Assembly: GCA_003604975.1 (NCBI GenBank)
Contig: QZIR01000063.1
Coordinates: 1 to 40,417 of the forward strand
Length of the DNA stretch: 40,417 nucleotides
Direction: 5' to 3'
DNA from: Desulforudis sp.
GTDB taxonomy: Bacteria; Bacillota; Desulfotomaculia; Desulfotomaculales; Desulforudaceae
Shown: positions 14,494 to 23,067 of the stretch, in pieces
Layout of the letters: each line of letters opens with the position of its first letter
Position numbering within the stretch: position 1 is the first letter of the stretch
Notes under the pieces: model-generated
What the model saw: the letters and a program-made list of their open reading frames with translations, nothing else
Told to the model about the DNA's origin: nothing
Databases searched by the model: none
Position numbers and translations under genes: made by a program

Positions 14494-16389
14494 ATGAAAA
14501 AAACGCTTATATTGGCGGAGAAGCCTTCGGTGGCCCGTGACATCGCCAAAGTACTCCCAGACCGATTTGTTTCTCGGTCCGGGTATGTGGAAAGCGACCA
14601 GTATGTTGTTACCTGGGCGATTGGTCACCTGCTTACACTGGCCGAACCCGAAGACTATAACCGTGATTTAAAAAAGTGGAAGATTGAACACCTGCCGATC
14701 ATGCCCGGAACCTTCAAGCTACGTCCTGGGGGGCACGCAGAGGAGCAGCTTCGCGTGATAAAAAAGCTATTGAAGCGATCCGATGTGGGCGTGGTGGTCA
14801 ACGGCTGCGATGCCGGCCGGGAGGGAGAACTCATTTTCCGGTGGATCTATGCCTGGTCAGGGTGTCGAAAGCCGGTCAGGCGTTTATGGTTGTCTGAGAC
14901 TACTCCCAGATCTGTACGCCAGGCCATGGAAAACCTCCGGCCCGGGTCCGATTATGATTTTTTGGCTGCAGCTGCCCAGGTGCGCGCTCAAGCCGACTGG
15001 GTGGTGGGTATTAACGCTACCCGCGCTTTTACCATAGCCCAAAAGACATTGCTCTCCATAGGGCGCGTTCAGACTCCGACGCTTGCCCTGGTGGTGGCCC
15101 GAGAACAGGAGATACGTGCGTTCACGGCCCGAGACTACTGGGAATTGTGGACCACGTTTCGTACCGATGCCGGAGAGACATATCAGGGCAAATGGTTTTC
15201 GGCTGACCAGGATACATTTGATAATCGTGAGGATGCCGAGCGCATCAAAGCGGAAGTTGATGCCACCGGCGCCGGAGTTGTAACTAGCGTTGAAAGCCAA
15301 GACGTCAATGAGTCGGCGCCGAATCTATATAACCTCACTGATCTACAAAAGGATGCCAACAGGCTGTATGGATTATCGGCCGAGGACACCCTGGCGGCTG
15401 CGCAAAACCTTTATGAGGCTCACCTTATTACCTACCCGCGTACTGAGAGTCGCCACCTGACCGAAAGTCTGGGCGCAACCGTAGATGAACGGATTGCCGC
15501 ACTGGGGGCCGTGCACGAGTACGCCGGGATAGTGCGGCAGGTACGCAGCAAGGAGATCCCGGCCCGGTACCTGGACGATGCCCGGGTTGATGACCACCAC
15601 GCCCTGATACCCACTGACGTACCTCCAAACCCCGCCGTGTTGGGTGAAAACGAGGTCCATGTTTATGATTTGGTGGCACGTCGCTTCCTGGCTACCTTTT
15701 TCCCCGATGCCCGGTTCCGGGAAACGACTGCGATTACGGAAGTTGGCGAGCACAACTTTAAATCCAAGGGGCGCATAGAACTACAGCGCGGCTGGCGTGT
15801 TGTCTACGATGATGGCGATGTGGAAGAACAGGAAGCAGCGGTTGCACATCGGGAGTTGCCGGATATGGCCGAGGACCAAGAGGTTCTGGTGGTCGGCTCG
15901 AAGGCGGCCCACAAGAAAACCCAACCGCCCAGGCGTTATACGGAAGGAACCCTTCTTGGCGCAATGGAAAACGCCGGCCGATTCGTGGACGACCGGGAAC
16001 TCAAGCGCCGGCTGCGCGCTGTTGGCGGGATCGGCACGGCGGCCACCCGGGCGGCGATCATCACCCGGTTGATTAAGGTGGGGTATCTTTCCTTGCGCGG
16101 TAAGCAACTGGTGCCGACAGCCAAGGCCGAGATACTAATCTCGCTTGTGCCGGAACTGTTGCGCAGCCCTGAACTGACCGCCCGGTGGGAAGAAACCCTG
16201 CACGCGATCGAAAATCGCCGCGGCAGTCCAAAGAGGTTTATGGACGGCATTATCCGTGAGGTTCAGGCTCTGGTCCAGCAGGCAGAAAGCCAAGAGCCGG
16301 CTCCGGAGCTGGAGCCCTTCCGGACGGACTGGGCCCGGAAGAAAAGACCGGGCAAGCCCGTTAAAAAGCACGCATCCGGGATGCGTTAA
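14494..16389 (+). CDS. topB: DNA topoisomerase III
   Basis: A 631-aa type IA topoisomerase. The Toprim domain begins LILAEKPSVARDIAKVL (residues 5-21) and has GCDAGREGELIFRW (about 103-116). The active-site tyrosine is in LITYPRTESRHL (about 314), and the C-terminal clamp includes PRRYTEGTLLGAMENAGR. It passes DNA strands through single-strand breaks and separates replication intermediates. Copies of topB are regular passengers of ICEs and conjugative plasmids. GGTGG lies upstream of ATG 14494. The usual C-terminal zinc fingers are absent: the protein ends soon after the clamp in a basic tail. A decayed second copy of this tail lies downstream at 16725. Confidence 0.95.
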   Translation: MKKTLILAEKPSVARDIAKVLPDRFVSRSGYVESDQYVVTWAIGHLLTLAEPEDYNRDLKKWKIEHLPIMPGTFKLRPGGHAEEQLRVIKKLLKRSDVGVVVNGCDAGREGELIFRWIYAWSGCRKPVRRLWLSETTPRSVRQAMENLRPGSDYDFLAAAAQVRAQADWVVGINATRAFTIAQKTLLSIGRVQTPTLALVVAREQEIRAFTARDYWELWTTFRTDAGETYQGKWFSADQDTFDNREDAERIKAEVDATGAGVVTSVESQDVNESAPNLYNLTDLQKDANRLYGLSAEDTLAAAQNLYEAHLITYPRTESRHLTESLGATVDERIAALGAVHEYAGIVRQVRSKEIPARYLDDARVDDHHALIPTDVPPNPAVLGENEVHVYDLVARRFLATFFPDARFRETTAITEVGEHNFKSKGRIELQRGWRVVYDDGDVEEQEAAVAHRELPDMAEDQEVLVVGSKAAHKKTQPPRRYTEGTLLGAMENAGRFVDDRELKRRLRAVGGIGTAATRAAIITRLIKVGYLSLRGKQLVPTAKAEILISLVPELLRSPELTARWEETLHAIENRRGSPKRFMDGIIREVQALVQQAESQEPAPELEPFRTDWARKKRPGKPVKKHASGMR

Positions 16390-16497
16390 GTTACTCCCAA
16401 TTTCCTAAACGGCCTGGCCACTAAACACGGTTGTTCAAAAGACCCAGCAGGTCGCGAAGTAAGTAGTGCCATAATGATAATGAGGAGTGGGATGAAC

Positions 16498-16707
16498 ATG
16501 CGTGTGGTTTCCACCGCCGATAGGACCCTAATCTGTCCCAAGTGTGGCCGCCTATTCAGTGGGCGCGGGGTAGCACTCTACAAGAAATGGATATTAGACT
16601 TACCTTGTACTGCTGACGATCCGCACACCGGGCCGGGAAAATGGGTTAAGACCGAGCACAGGAATATCTTTTGTGTCACCTGTGGCGCAGAAGGCGCCAA
16701 GGAGTGA
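16498..16707 (+). CDS. Small zinc-ribbon protein
   Basis: A 69-aa product from ATG 16498, ten bases after GAGGAG; ATG 16492 would add two residues. It contains CPKCGRLFSGRG... and CVTCGAEGAKE with a further Cys between, a two-knuckle zinc ribbon. It lies between topB and the decayed topB tail, so it was perhaps inserted in or duplicated with this region. No family name is offered. Confidence 0.55.
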   Translation: MRVVSTADRTLICPKCGRLFSGRGVALYKKWILDLPCTADDPHTGPGKWVKTEHRNIFCVTCGAEGAKE

Positions 16708-16724
16708 ACTGCGTGGGTAAGCCC

Positions 16725-16901
16725 CAGGCCCTGGTCTAGCAGACAGCGACCCGGGAACCGGTTCCGGAACTAGAACCCACTTAGACCTACCCGGGCTGGG
16801 CCTGCAAAAAAAGATCAAAGGGGTTGGTGGCGGGAAAAATCTGCACTTGCCCTGGCCGGAAATCCGGCAGCAAAAAGTACGTGTCCGGGATACGCCAGTA
16901 A
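16725..16901 (+). pseudogene. Decayed duplicate of the topB 3' end
   Basis: Read in frame from 16725, the sequence gives QALV*QTATREPVPELEPT* and, after further residues, CKKRSKG ... KKYVSGIRQ and a stop at 16899-16901. This matches the tail of the intact TopB (QALVQQAESQEPAPELEP, ARKKRP, KKHASGMR) through two in-frame stops. Between these blocks is an extra GKICTCPGRKSG stretch that resembles the CxC of topoisomerase C-terminal zinc fingers. So a second, longer topB allele once ended here; only its tail remains. Confidence 0.75.
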
Positions 16902-17204
16902 CTGAACGAAAAGCCCGCTATTATTGACCTGGGGGTTGATGATTTCGCGCAAAATAAAGCCGAATATGATCCCGCAGGTATTTACAGATCTGAGTGGGTT
17001 GGGCCTGTCCTGTATCCGCTGAAATCACCTTGACAAGCCTTATGCGAATAATACAAGATCTGTTGTGCATTCATCTGGATGCCGAACATATGAATAGCAG
17101 GATCATGTGTTGTTTTGTAGAAGTATGTAGGCTGGTGATGCAGATTGGGAACTTATGCAGGCCGATATGAAGCTCATAGTGTTTTGTAGGAGGTTAAGCT
17201 TACA
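16902..17204 (+). other. Intergenic region with a possible decayed frame
   Basis: No intact gene is supported. In the frame of the topB remnant, after its stop, a run of about 40 codons reads as plausible protein (KPAIIDLGVDDFAQNKAEYD...) before a TGA near 17034. It lacks a start and ribosome site and may be remnant coding sequence. The 3' part is A/T-rich and ends with AGGAGG at 17187-17192, the ribosome site for the methylase at 17205. Confidence 0.3.
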
Positions 17205-18053
17205 ATGACTTTTGCATCACCGTTACGATATCCGGGGGGAAAAGGTAGGCTAGGACCTTGGCTTGGAGAGTTGATAAGGCACAACCAAATTAGCGGTGGA
17301 TGGTATGTAGAACCCTATGCGGGCGGGGCCGGGGCAGCCATTTATCTCTTGCTGGATGGTTATGTCAATCATATCGTGATCAACGATCTGGACCCTCTTG
17401 TACATTCATTTTGGTGGGCTGTGCTTAATAATACCGACACTCTCCTCCGGTTGATTAAGAATACGACGGTTACCATAGAAAATTGGCGCCGTCAAAAAGC
17501 TGTACATTCCGCGCCGGATCAACATTCTACCACAGAGGTTGGCTTTGCGACCTTTTTTCTCAATCGAACCAACCGTTCAGGTATACTTACCGGTGGCGTG
17601 ATCGGAGGACAGGAGCAAAATGGGTCTTACAAGATTGATGCCAGGTATAACAAAATAGAACTGTCGCGACGGATAGAGCGTATCGCGATGCGGCAGCGCC
17701 ACATAAGTCTATATCAACTTGATGCTTTGGAGTTAGTTGACCGGCTGACAAATGACCTACCCCATAAGGTATTATTTTACTTTGATCCACCTTACTACAA
17801 TAAGGGGAGCCTTTTGTATACGAACTATTATAGAGAACAGGATCATGTAAGAATTGCCGAGAAGGTTACAGATCTTAAGTTGCCCTGGGTTATTACCTAC
17901 GATGATTGTGAACCCATCCGTGACTTATACCAAGACTTTCCTGCGGTTAATTATTCCCTTTATTATTCAACAAGTGCCGATCGCCCCCGGGCTACCGAGG
18001 TGATGTTTTACGGCAACCTAAGACTTCACGAAAATCCCTGGCTCAAGCGTTGA
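17205..18053 (+). CDS. Dam-type DNA adenine-N6 methyltransferase (D12 class)
   Basis: A 282-aa protein with an ideal AGGAGG before ATG 17205. The SAM-binding motif I is LRYPGGKGRLGPWL (residues 7-20) and catalytic motif IV is FYFDPPYYNKGSLLYTNYY (DPPY about 193-196); the order I-(target recognition)-IV is that of the alpha class (Dam, DpnIIA, MboIA). It methylates adenine in a short DNA site; GATC is common for the class but cannot be read from the sequence. No partner nuclease is next to it. It converges with the ParB-domain gene, with five bases between stops. Probably cargo or anti-restriction. Confidence 0.92.
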   Translation: MTFASPLRYPGGKGRLGPWLGELIRHNQISGGWYVEPYAGGAGAAIYLLLDGYVNHIVINDLDPLVHSFWWAVLNNTDTLLRLIKNTTVTIENWRRQKAVHSAPDQHSTTEVGFATFFLNRTNRSGILTGGVIGGQEQNGSYKIDARYNKIELSRRIERIAMRQRHISLYQLDALELVDRLTNDLPHKVLFYFDPPYYNKGSLLYTNYYREQDHVRIAEKVTDLKLPWVITYDDCEPIRDLYQDFPAVNYSLYYSTSADRPRATEVMFYGNLRLHENPWLKR

Positions 18054-18058
18054 CCGAA

Positions 18059-19471
18059 TTATGATTTCCAACACTCTTGAACAAAGAAGCCGATTTCGTC
18101 CCAAAGGATGTTGAGGACCTGGTACGAAGGATGAAAGTCTGGCGAATGGACATATTTCTGAAGAGTTGTTACGTTGAGGATGTCTCCTTCTTGGTGTGTT
18201 TTTCGGATTATGAGTTCTTTTTGGTCCCCAGTAATCTTGCTTTGCTCTTCCATATGTCTAGCTGCCGCTGCAATATTTTGGCGAAGCCCATTATTGTGGG
18301 GCAGGCCTTGCACTTCGCGGTAGCGACGTTCGCTCAGTTCGATTAAGGCACGCAATAACAGGGCTACTGCGATGGGCGTCTTGCGTACCTTGAGATCACA
18401 AAGCTCGGTAATGATATTGCGCACCTTGGTATTATCAGTTGGAACACTTATTCCATGCTTCTTGCGCGGAAAAATGCAGTCTCGCTCCCAAGAAGGTTTT
18501 CTAAATGAACGATGCCCCTGCGGACTTCTGTCTGAAGGAGAAGGCACCTGTCCTTGATCACCAGTCGTAATGTTGTTCGGGTGAGGATGGGTTAACTGGG
18601 GTTTGCCAGTCCGCTCTTGGGACACAGTGGCATTCTGCGGATCATTTACGTGCTCGTCTTCCGTCATGGCGTCAACGGGCATATCAGGCAACTCTTCTTG
18701 GCGAATTGCAGTTACATATTCAAGTGCTTGTTTGGGCGTAAAAACATCCTCTACCGTCTTTATGCGTTGTGCAAAATCCCTCATAACGCGCTCAATTATT
18801 CGCCGGGCGCTTTCCGCATCGATAATGAGCGCCAGATTATCATTTTCAACTGTAAAACCCAAAAGCTTTAGAGTGTTTTGATTCAGCATCCGGTTTAGAT
18901 TGGTAACGGGAAAGTTATCATCAAAACGAATACCCTGTTCTTCAGCCCAAAAAAGCAACTGTACGGCCCTTTTGTTCTGGTCCGGAAATCCGTGACTAAC
19001 ATTAAAAATTGCCTTAGTAAGTGCGGACCAGCTTTCTTGGCCGATGCCCTGGTTTTCGCCGGTGTGTTTTAGATCAAGATAACGGAGTATGGCTTCTTCG
19101 CTATCCGAGGCAAAACAGTTTACGTACGAAAGTACCCGCTCGCCACGACTTATCATATTCTCAATTTGCCGTCTCAGCTCCGGATCGGGACAGCGCTCCG
19201 GCTCATTAAGTAGTTGTAACGCAGCAACACGACGGTTACCATCTCGTACTACCCATTTACCTTCGGTATTCCTGGATAAAACAAGAGGCTCAATAGACAA
19301 ACCATTTTGGGCGATATCACCCAACAAGTTCATAAATGTTCTCGGCTTTCGTAATAAGCGGGCTATGCACTCTTTTTGGTCTGGAGCATGACGTATTCTC
19401 GGGTTTTCAGAGTCGAGTAATAACTCTGTGACCCGAACATTCTCTACCGGATAAAACTCTCTACTGTTCAT
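18059..19471 (-). CDS. ParB/Srx-domain protein with helical C-terminus
   Basis: About 470 aa from ATG 19471, chosen for GAAGGGGGTGG upstream and because the ParB domain starts just after (VENVRVTELLLDSENPRI). The ParB/sulfiredoxin fold spans about 5-110, with GLSIEPLVLSRN and the signature RDGNRRVAALQLL (about 85). A low-complexity hinge (about 295-345; many Pro, Thr, Gly) leads to a helical domain of about 120 residues (VALLLRALIELSERRYREV...). There is no ParB-type HTH, so this is not a chromosome-partition ParB. Stand-alone ParB-domain proteins with CTPase- or nuclease-like cores are frequent next to methylases in defence islands; the role here is inferred from context. Confidence 0.7.
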   Translation of the reverse strand: MNSREFYPVENVRVTELLLDSENPRIRHAPDQKECIARLLRKPRTFMNLLGDIAQNGLSIEPLVLSRNTEGKWVVRDGNRRVAALQLLNEPERCPDPELRRQIENMISRGERVLSYVNCFASDSEEAILRYLDLKHTGENQGIGQESWSALTKAIFNVSHGFPDQNKRAVQLLFWAEEQGIRFDDNFPVTNLNRMLNQNTLKLLGFTVENDNLALIIDAESARRIIERVMRDFAQRIKTVEDVFTPKQALEYVTAIRQEELPDMPVDAMTEDEHVNDPQNATVSQERTGKPQLTHPHPNNITTGDQGQVPSPSDRSPQGHRSFRKPSWERDCIFPRKKHGISVPTDNTKVRNIITELCDLKVRKTPIAVALLLRALIELSERRYREVQGLPHNNGLRQNIAAAARHMEEQSKITGDQKELIIRKTHQEGDILNVTTLQKYVHSPDFHPSYQVLNILWDEIGFFVQECWKS

Positions 19472-19785
19472 CACTGCCACCCCCTTCACGGGTTTTCTAC
19501 AGATTTCACTATTTTTCCTTTGATTTCCTGCTTTAGGTTTTGCAGAAAATGTTAGGGGATGCGCCTTCAACAAGACTTGCTTCGCTTAACTTGCGTTTCT
19601 CGGTTGAAAAAGGTATAAGTTTACGTGCGTAAACAGAGGCCTTAAACCCTTGGAAATGCTAGGTTTCTCCTTAGTATTGGTGTTGGTAACGAGGTGCTGA
19701 ATTTGGAATGTGAAGCCCTGCTCTCTTCGCTGAGGCAGTGCTTCTTTCGGCGAGGAGAAGGGGGCTACCTGTTATCTCCGCAGCC
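19472..19785. other. Gene-free stretch with palindrome copy 3
   Basis: No credible gene; short frames on the minus strand do not start with a ribosome site. It contains the third copy of the GTTTAC-N4-GTAAAC palindrome (19619-19634) and its conserved right flank. It probably also holds the promoter of the leftward ParB-domain gene and the 3' untranslated end of the leftward 440-aa gene. Confidence 0.4.
19619..19634. promoter_or_regulatory. Palindrome GTTTACGTGCGTAAAC, copy 3
   Basis: A perfect 16-bp palindrome. Its right flank (19635-19670) shares GGCCTTAAA, CTTGGAAAT and a trailing TTT..CC with the flank of copy 1 at 11324-11360. The shared block is therefore about 50 bp long and brackets the FtsK-topB-methylase stretch, which would suit a recombination site as well as an operator. 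Confidence 0.4.
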
Positions 19786-21108
19786 CTAATTGTCCCTAGT
19801 TGATGAGCTATCCAGTACATACAGAATCTCATCCAACATCTTAGCAAGCATTCTATACAACATAACCTGAGCCTTTTTCCAGTCTGCCGACCGAAAAGGC
19901 TTGGGTTTATTGATGAGGTGTACGAATGCATTGCCGCCTTCTACTAGTTTCTTTTGGACTCCACTTCCGTGATCCAGGTCATGTCTAAAGTCACGACGCA
20001 AGTGTTTTATGATCCATGCGGGCATTAACTGATTATGACTTAGCAAGCCCGTGATTCGTCCGGCCGTTCCGGATGCTTCGTAAATGAGAAAGAAGAGCTG
20101 GTCGACAATATGAGCAAACCTCATTTCGTCGGAAGCCACCAAGGTCGAAATCTCGCTTGCAGCACGCATGTTTTTGGTTGTGGGTTTGAAGATGGGCTGA
20201 CCGCTAATAGCCTCGGAATAGGTATTGATTTGGTAAATCCGCTTATTAATGTAGCACCCCAGAGAGTTAACCTGGTTGGGGATCGAATTCTCGATTGCGT
20301 TCAGGGTTTCGCCGGAGAAATCTATTCTGTAGACATAGGACACGTGCCGGGAAAGCATGGCGAATAGGTTGGGGGGATAGTCAGAGGATTCCTCTTCATC
20401 AGCCTCTTCGACATCCTCGCAATACTCCAGGTGGGACGTTGATGTCATATGATTGAGTGTGACCATTTCTCCGGCCTGGTCAACTAGAGTCAGTGCCCGT
20501 TCGGCGAGAGGTTCATTCAGAGAAAGGTACTTTTCGTGGCTTCTAGCGAACGCCTGAAAGGAATCCTGCACCCTTAAGGCTTGGTTTACGAATGCATCGG
20601 GAGGATTGAAAGTATCTATTGCAGCCTGAACACCTGCAAGAGATTCAATAATCCTCGTGGAAGGCGGACTAATGCACGAACGAAGAAACAAGTCATTTCT
20701 GCGTTGCTCCATCGCCATCAGTCTCTGAAAACCGGATTGCAGGCTTTCGTGAATGCTGTGTGGTATCCTTGGTTTGAGGAGACGTGAGATATCCCCGAAC
20801 TGGTCAATTGGCCGGTAGTGCTGAATGGCTTTAATATACTGGCTGGATAGGGAAGAGCTCATAATTCGCTCAGTGCTGGGCCTAACCAACTTCTCTACAC
20901 CTCCTTCAAGATGTAGGCGACGAATAGCGGATAGATCAGGCCATTTGCTTAAGCGGTAGGCCCAATCGAAGCCGGCGGACACACGCCTTATGCGTTCTGT
21001 TGTCTCTATAAGTGATAATAGGCCGTTGTTAAATAGTAGTCTGTCTTTCAAGTTTCTGAAACACTCCTCAGGCGTGATTGAAGCATGCAGGTTACCAGGT
21101 ATTATCAT
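19786..21108 (-). CDS. Unknown 440-aa protein with HEPN-like C-terminal motif
   Basis: ATG 21108 starts a 440-aa soluble, mainly alpha-helical protein. I do not recognise the N-terminal 300 residues; they include an acidic patch (DVEEADEEESSDYPP, about 230). The C-terminal 130 residues form a helical bundle (IVDQLFFLIYEASGTAGRITGLLSH... LRRDFRHDLDHGSG) in which RHDLDH (about 374) fits the R-x4-6-H active-site pattern of HEPN ribonucleases. HEPN proteins are often toxins or anti-phage effectors. The neighbourhood of methylases and a restriction system supports that reading, but the motif is short and the assignment is tentative. Confidence 0.5.
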   Translation of the reverse strand: MIIPGNLHASITPEECFRNLKDRLLFNNGLLSLIETTERIRRVSAGFDWAYRLSKWPDLSAIRRLHLEGGVEKLVRPSTERIMSSSLSSQYIKAIQHYRPIDQFGDISRLLKPRIPHSIHESLQSGFQRLMAMEQRRNDLFLRSCISPPSTRIIESLAGVQAAIDTFNPPDAFVNQALRVQDSFQAFARSHEKYLSLNEPLAERALTLVDQAGEMVTLNHMTSTSHLEYCEDVEEADEEESSDYPPNLFAMLSRHVSYVYRIDFSGETLNAIENSIPNQVNSLGCYINKRIYQINTYSEAISGQPIFKPTTKNMRAASEISTLVASDEMRFAHIVDQLFFLIYEASGTAGRITGLLSHNQLMPAWIIKHLRRDFRHDLDHGSGVQKKLVEGGNAFVHLINKPKPFRSADWKKAQVMLYRMLAKMLDEILYVLDSSSTRDN

Positions 21109-21162
21109 TCTCCTTCGCTGTTAGATATCCTGTCGTATTTTGCAGGAGTGTGTGCTAAGTGA

Positions 21163-21563
21163 TTGAAGTGTCTTCATATGAGAGTCTACAGCTTTCCAGC
21201 CTTAACCGCCATTGTCCTATTCCTGGCTGATCAATCCTTCAAGGCCTACTTTGACACTACAACACTGAACCGACAACCTATTCCCCCAGCCGTCCATATC
21301 CTCGGCTTAATCGTCTGTCTAGCCTTGATCTTCTACCTAGCTCGCCGCTGGCGTAGCCGAAAGTTTGTGTGGGCTTTTGGCTCTTGCTGGCCGGCAATGG
21401 GGGCAACATAGTGAACAGTTGGTGGCCCGGATACTGGGTGGACTATTTTGAGTTTCCTTATGTAGCAGCATTCAATGTGGCCGACGTGATGATTTATGGT
21501 GGGTTTGTGCTGGTGGGTTTAGGGATAATTGACAAAGCCAAAGAGGTAATTACGGAGCCTTGA
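21163..21563 (+). pseudogene. Frameshifted signal-peptidase-II-like (LspA) gene
   Basis: Two overlapping frames make one LspA-like protein. The first (21163-21411) gives LADQSFKAYF and two membrane helices; the second (21369-21563) gives WLLLAGNGGNIVNSWWPG, VDYFEF and FNVADVMIYGG, the LspA box C/D region and last helix. A one-base slip near 21360-21370 joins them. LspA cuts prolipoproteins with an aspartate pair; here the second Asp (NVAD) is kept but the first (GNxxD) is Asn. So the gene is either dead or a divergent, non-peptidase relative. A sequencing error could explain the slip but not the Asp-to-Asn change. Confidence 0.7.
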
Positions 21564-21638
21564 TACCGGATATTAGGACATTCCTCGCAGCTTCTTGCTT
21601 TCGAATTGAAACCGGCAGGCACCCTAACCCCTGATTGA

Positions 21639-21660
21639 TTATCTGTCCAGAGCCAGATAA
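21639..21660. terminator. Hairpin between convergent genes
   Basis: TTATCTG (21639-21645) and CAGATAA (21654-21660) form a seven-base stem between the converging lspA-like and hsdS-like genes. There is no T-tract on either side, so it is at best a weak bidirectional terminator. Confidence 0.3.
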
Positions 21661-21663
21661 CGA

Positions 21664-23067
21664 TTAAGCTCCTGGAATAGTGGATCGGAGTTCCTGCTCT
21701 AGGATTGCAATTGCTTGGTTCTCAATGGTTGTTGCAACTGCGAAGTTGTCCCAAGCGTTGATAACTGCGTTTCCCAGATCCTCTGCAAGTCTACCGGTTG
21801 GATACGGTACAATTACACTCCCAACGTCGGATTCGGAGAGCGCATCAACGACGGACCCTGTAGCAAGTGCCTTGAGTTGAGCTTGGACAGGGAAGCTTGT
21901 ACAGGCAAGATACAGTAACCCTGGATTGACGCCTTTTCTTGGGTGCAGTCGGATGATGTGACCACTAGCCGCCCAGCCGGCCCGGTCTTCACGGATTAAA
22001 GAGCAGTCAGCAAGGTTGTCTCCGGCACGTCCGTCTGCCGTCATTGCCAAAGTGTTAGGGTCCAATAAGTATTTGTTAAGGCCGGGGAATGCCTTGGTCA
22101 TGAACCTTAGACCAACAGGGCGGAACTGCACTAATTGACGACCTGAGAGTATTGGAACACCGAACTCTTGGTCTTTAACATACTGGGTACGGTATCGTGC
22201 CGGGGGCCTGGAAGTTGAGGCAAGATCAGTAATAGTGGTGGCTATACCCATATCCCCGATGAATTCTTGGTAGAATCTGTACAAGGGTGCATAAGGCTCA
22301 GCGTCTAACCGCCTACGGATGTCTGAGCTACTTATGCAGAATCTTCTGCTGCGGCAGTGATGTTCAGTCACTAAATCCGAAAGATCTCGAAGTCCGGTTT
22401 GCAATGAAAACTCCTGTTCAGCATCGATGAGGGTAATGCGCCCCTTTTCACGGATCAGAGATGCCTCACGGAAGGCTGTAACCACCTCTGACCTAAGAGG
22501 GTTGCGAACAATGGGTAGCACCATATCCTGGACGTCTTTAGGATGTATGTGATCAATGACCGAGCCAGAACGCCTACGGCGGATTGTGTTTAGCCCGGTA
22601 GGGGTATGCAAAAACGCCATTAAATAGAAGAGTTCGTCGCTTCCCGGGGCGGAAACCCTGATCATGTCACCGCTTATAGCAAAGGTAGAAAGCACTGAAT
22701 CAACCAGTACACACGGGCCAAGGTTTCTCCCAGAACAGGTAATAAGTAGCCAACCGCGTTCAACCTCACACCGTTCGAAGTCCTGGTTTTGTGTGCGGCT
22801 AAGGGTTGCGTTTGAACGGAGAACATAGCGAAGAGTATGCCACGGGGCAAGATAGGGCTTGCCAAAAGCAGGTTCTTTTGCGTAAACCTGCGCGGCGCGG
22901 GGAGGAATCCAGATGTTGTCTTTACCTAGAAAGTCTGTAACACTGACTGTCTCCCAAGGTCCTTTCGAAACTCGCTGGACCGCTTCGTGCCCTGCATCAA
23001 CGAAGAACTTAGGATCAACACGCAATGCATCAGCTAAGGCGGATGAGTCGACTGCTGAATATTTCAC
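21664..23067 (-). CDS. Type I-like restriction-modification specificity subunit (HsdS-like)
   Basis: A 467-aa protein with two target-recognition halves. The first (about 15-185) ends in TIRRRRSGSVIDHIHPKDVQDMVLPI; the second (about 270-450) ends in LKALATGSVVDALSESDVGSVIVPYP. Each half closes with the G(S/T)VVxxLxxxDVxxxxVP consensus of HsdS target-recognition domains, so the enzyme should read a bipartite DNA site. The start overlaps the upstream methylase stop by four bases, so the two are translated together. There is no HsdR helicase gene nearby; together with the nuclease-methylase fusion this is the BcgI-type A/B arrangement. Confidence 0.8.
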   Translation of the reverse strand: MKYSAVDSSALADALRVDPKFFVDAGHEAVQRVSKGPWETVSVTDFLGKDNIWIPPRAAQVYAKEPAFGKPYLAPWHTLRYVLRSNATLSRTQNQDFERCEVERGWLLITCSGRNLGPCVLVDSVLSTFAISGDMIRVSAPGSDELFYLMAFLHTPTGLNTIRRRRSGSVIDHIHPKDVQDMVLPIVRNPLRSEVVTAFREASLIREKGRITLIDAEQEFSLQTGLRDLSDLVTEHHCRSRRFCISSSDIRRRLDAEPYAPLYRFYQEFIGDMGIATTITDLASTSRPPARYRTQYVKDQEFGVPILSGRQLVQFRPVGLRFMTKAFPGLNKYLLDPNTLAMTADGRAGDNLADCSLIREDRAGWAASGHIIRLHPRKGVNPGLLYLACTSFPVQAQLKALATGSVVDALSESDVGSVIVPYPTGRLAEDLGNAVINAWDNFAVATTIENQAIAILEQELRSTIPGA

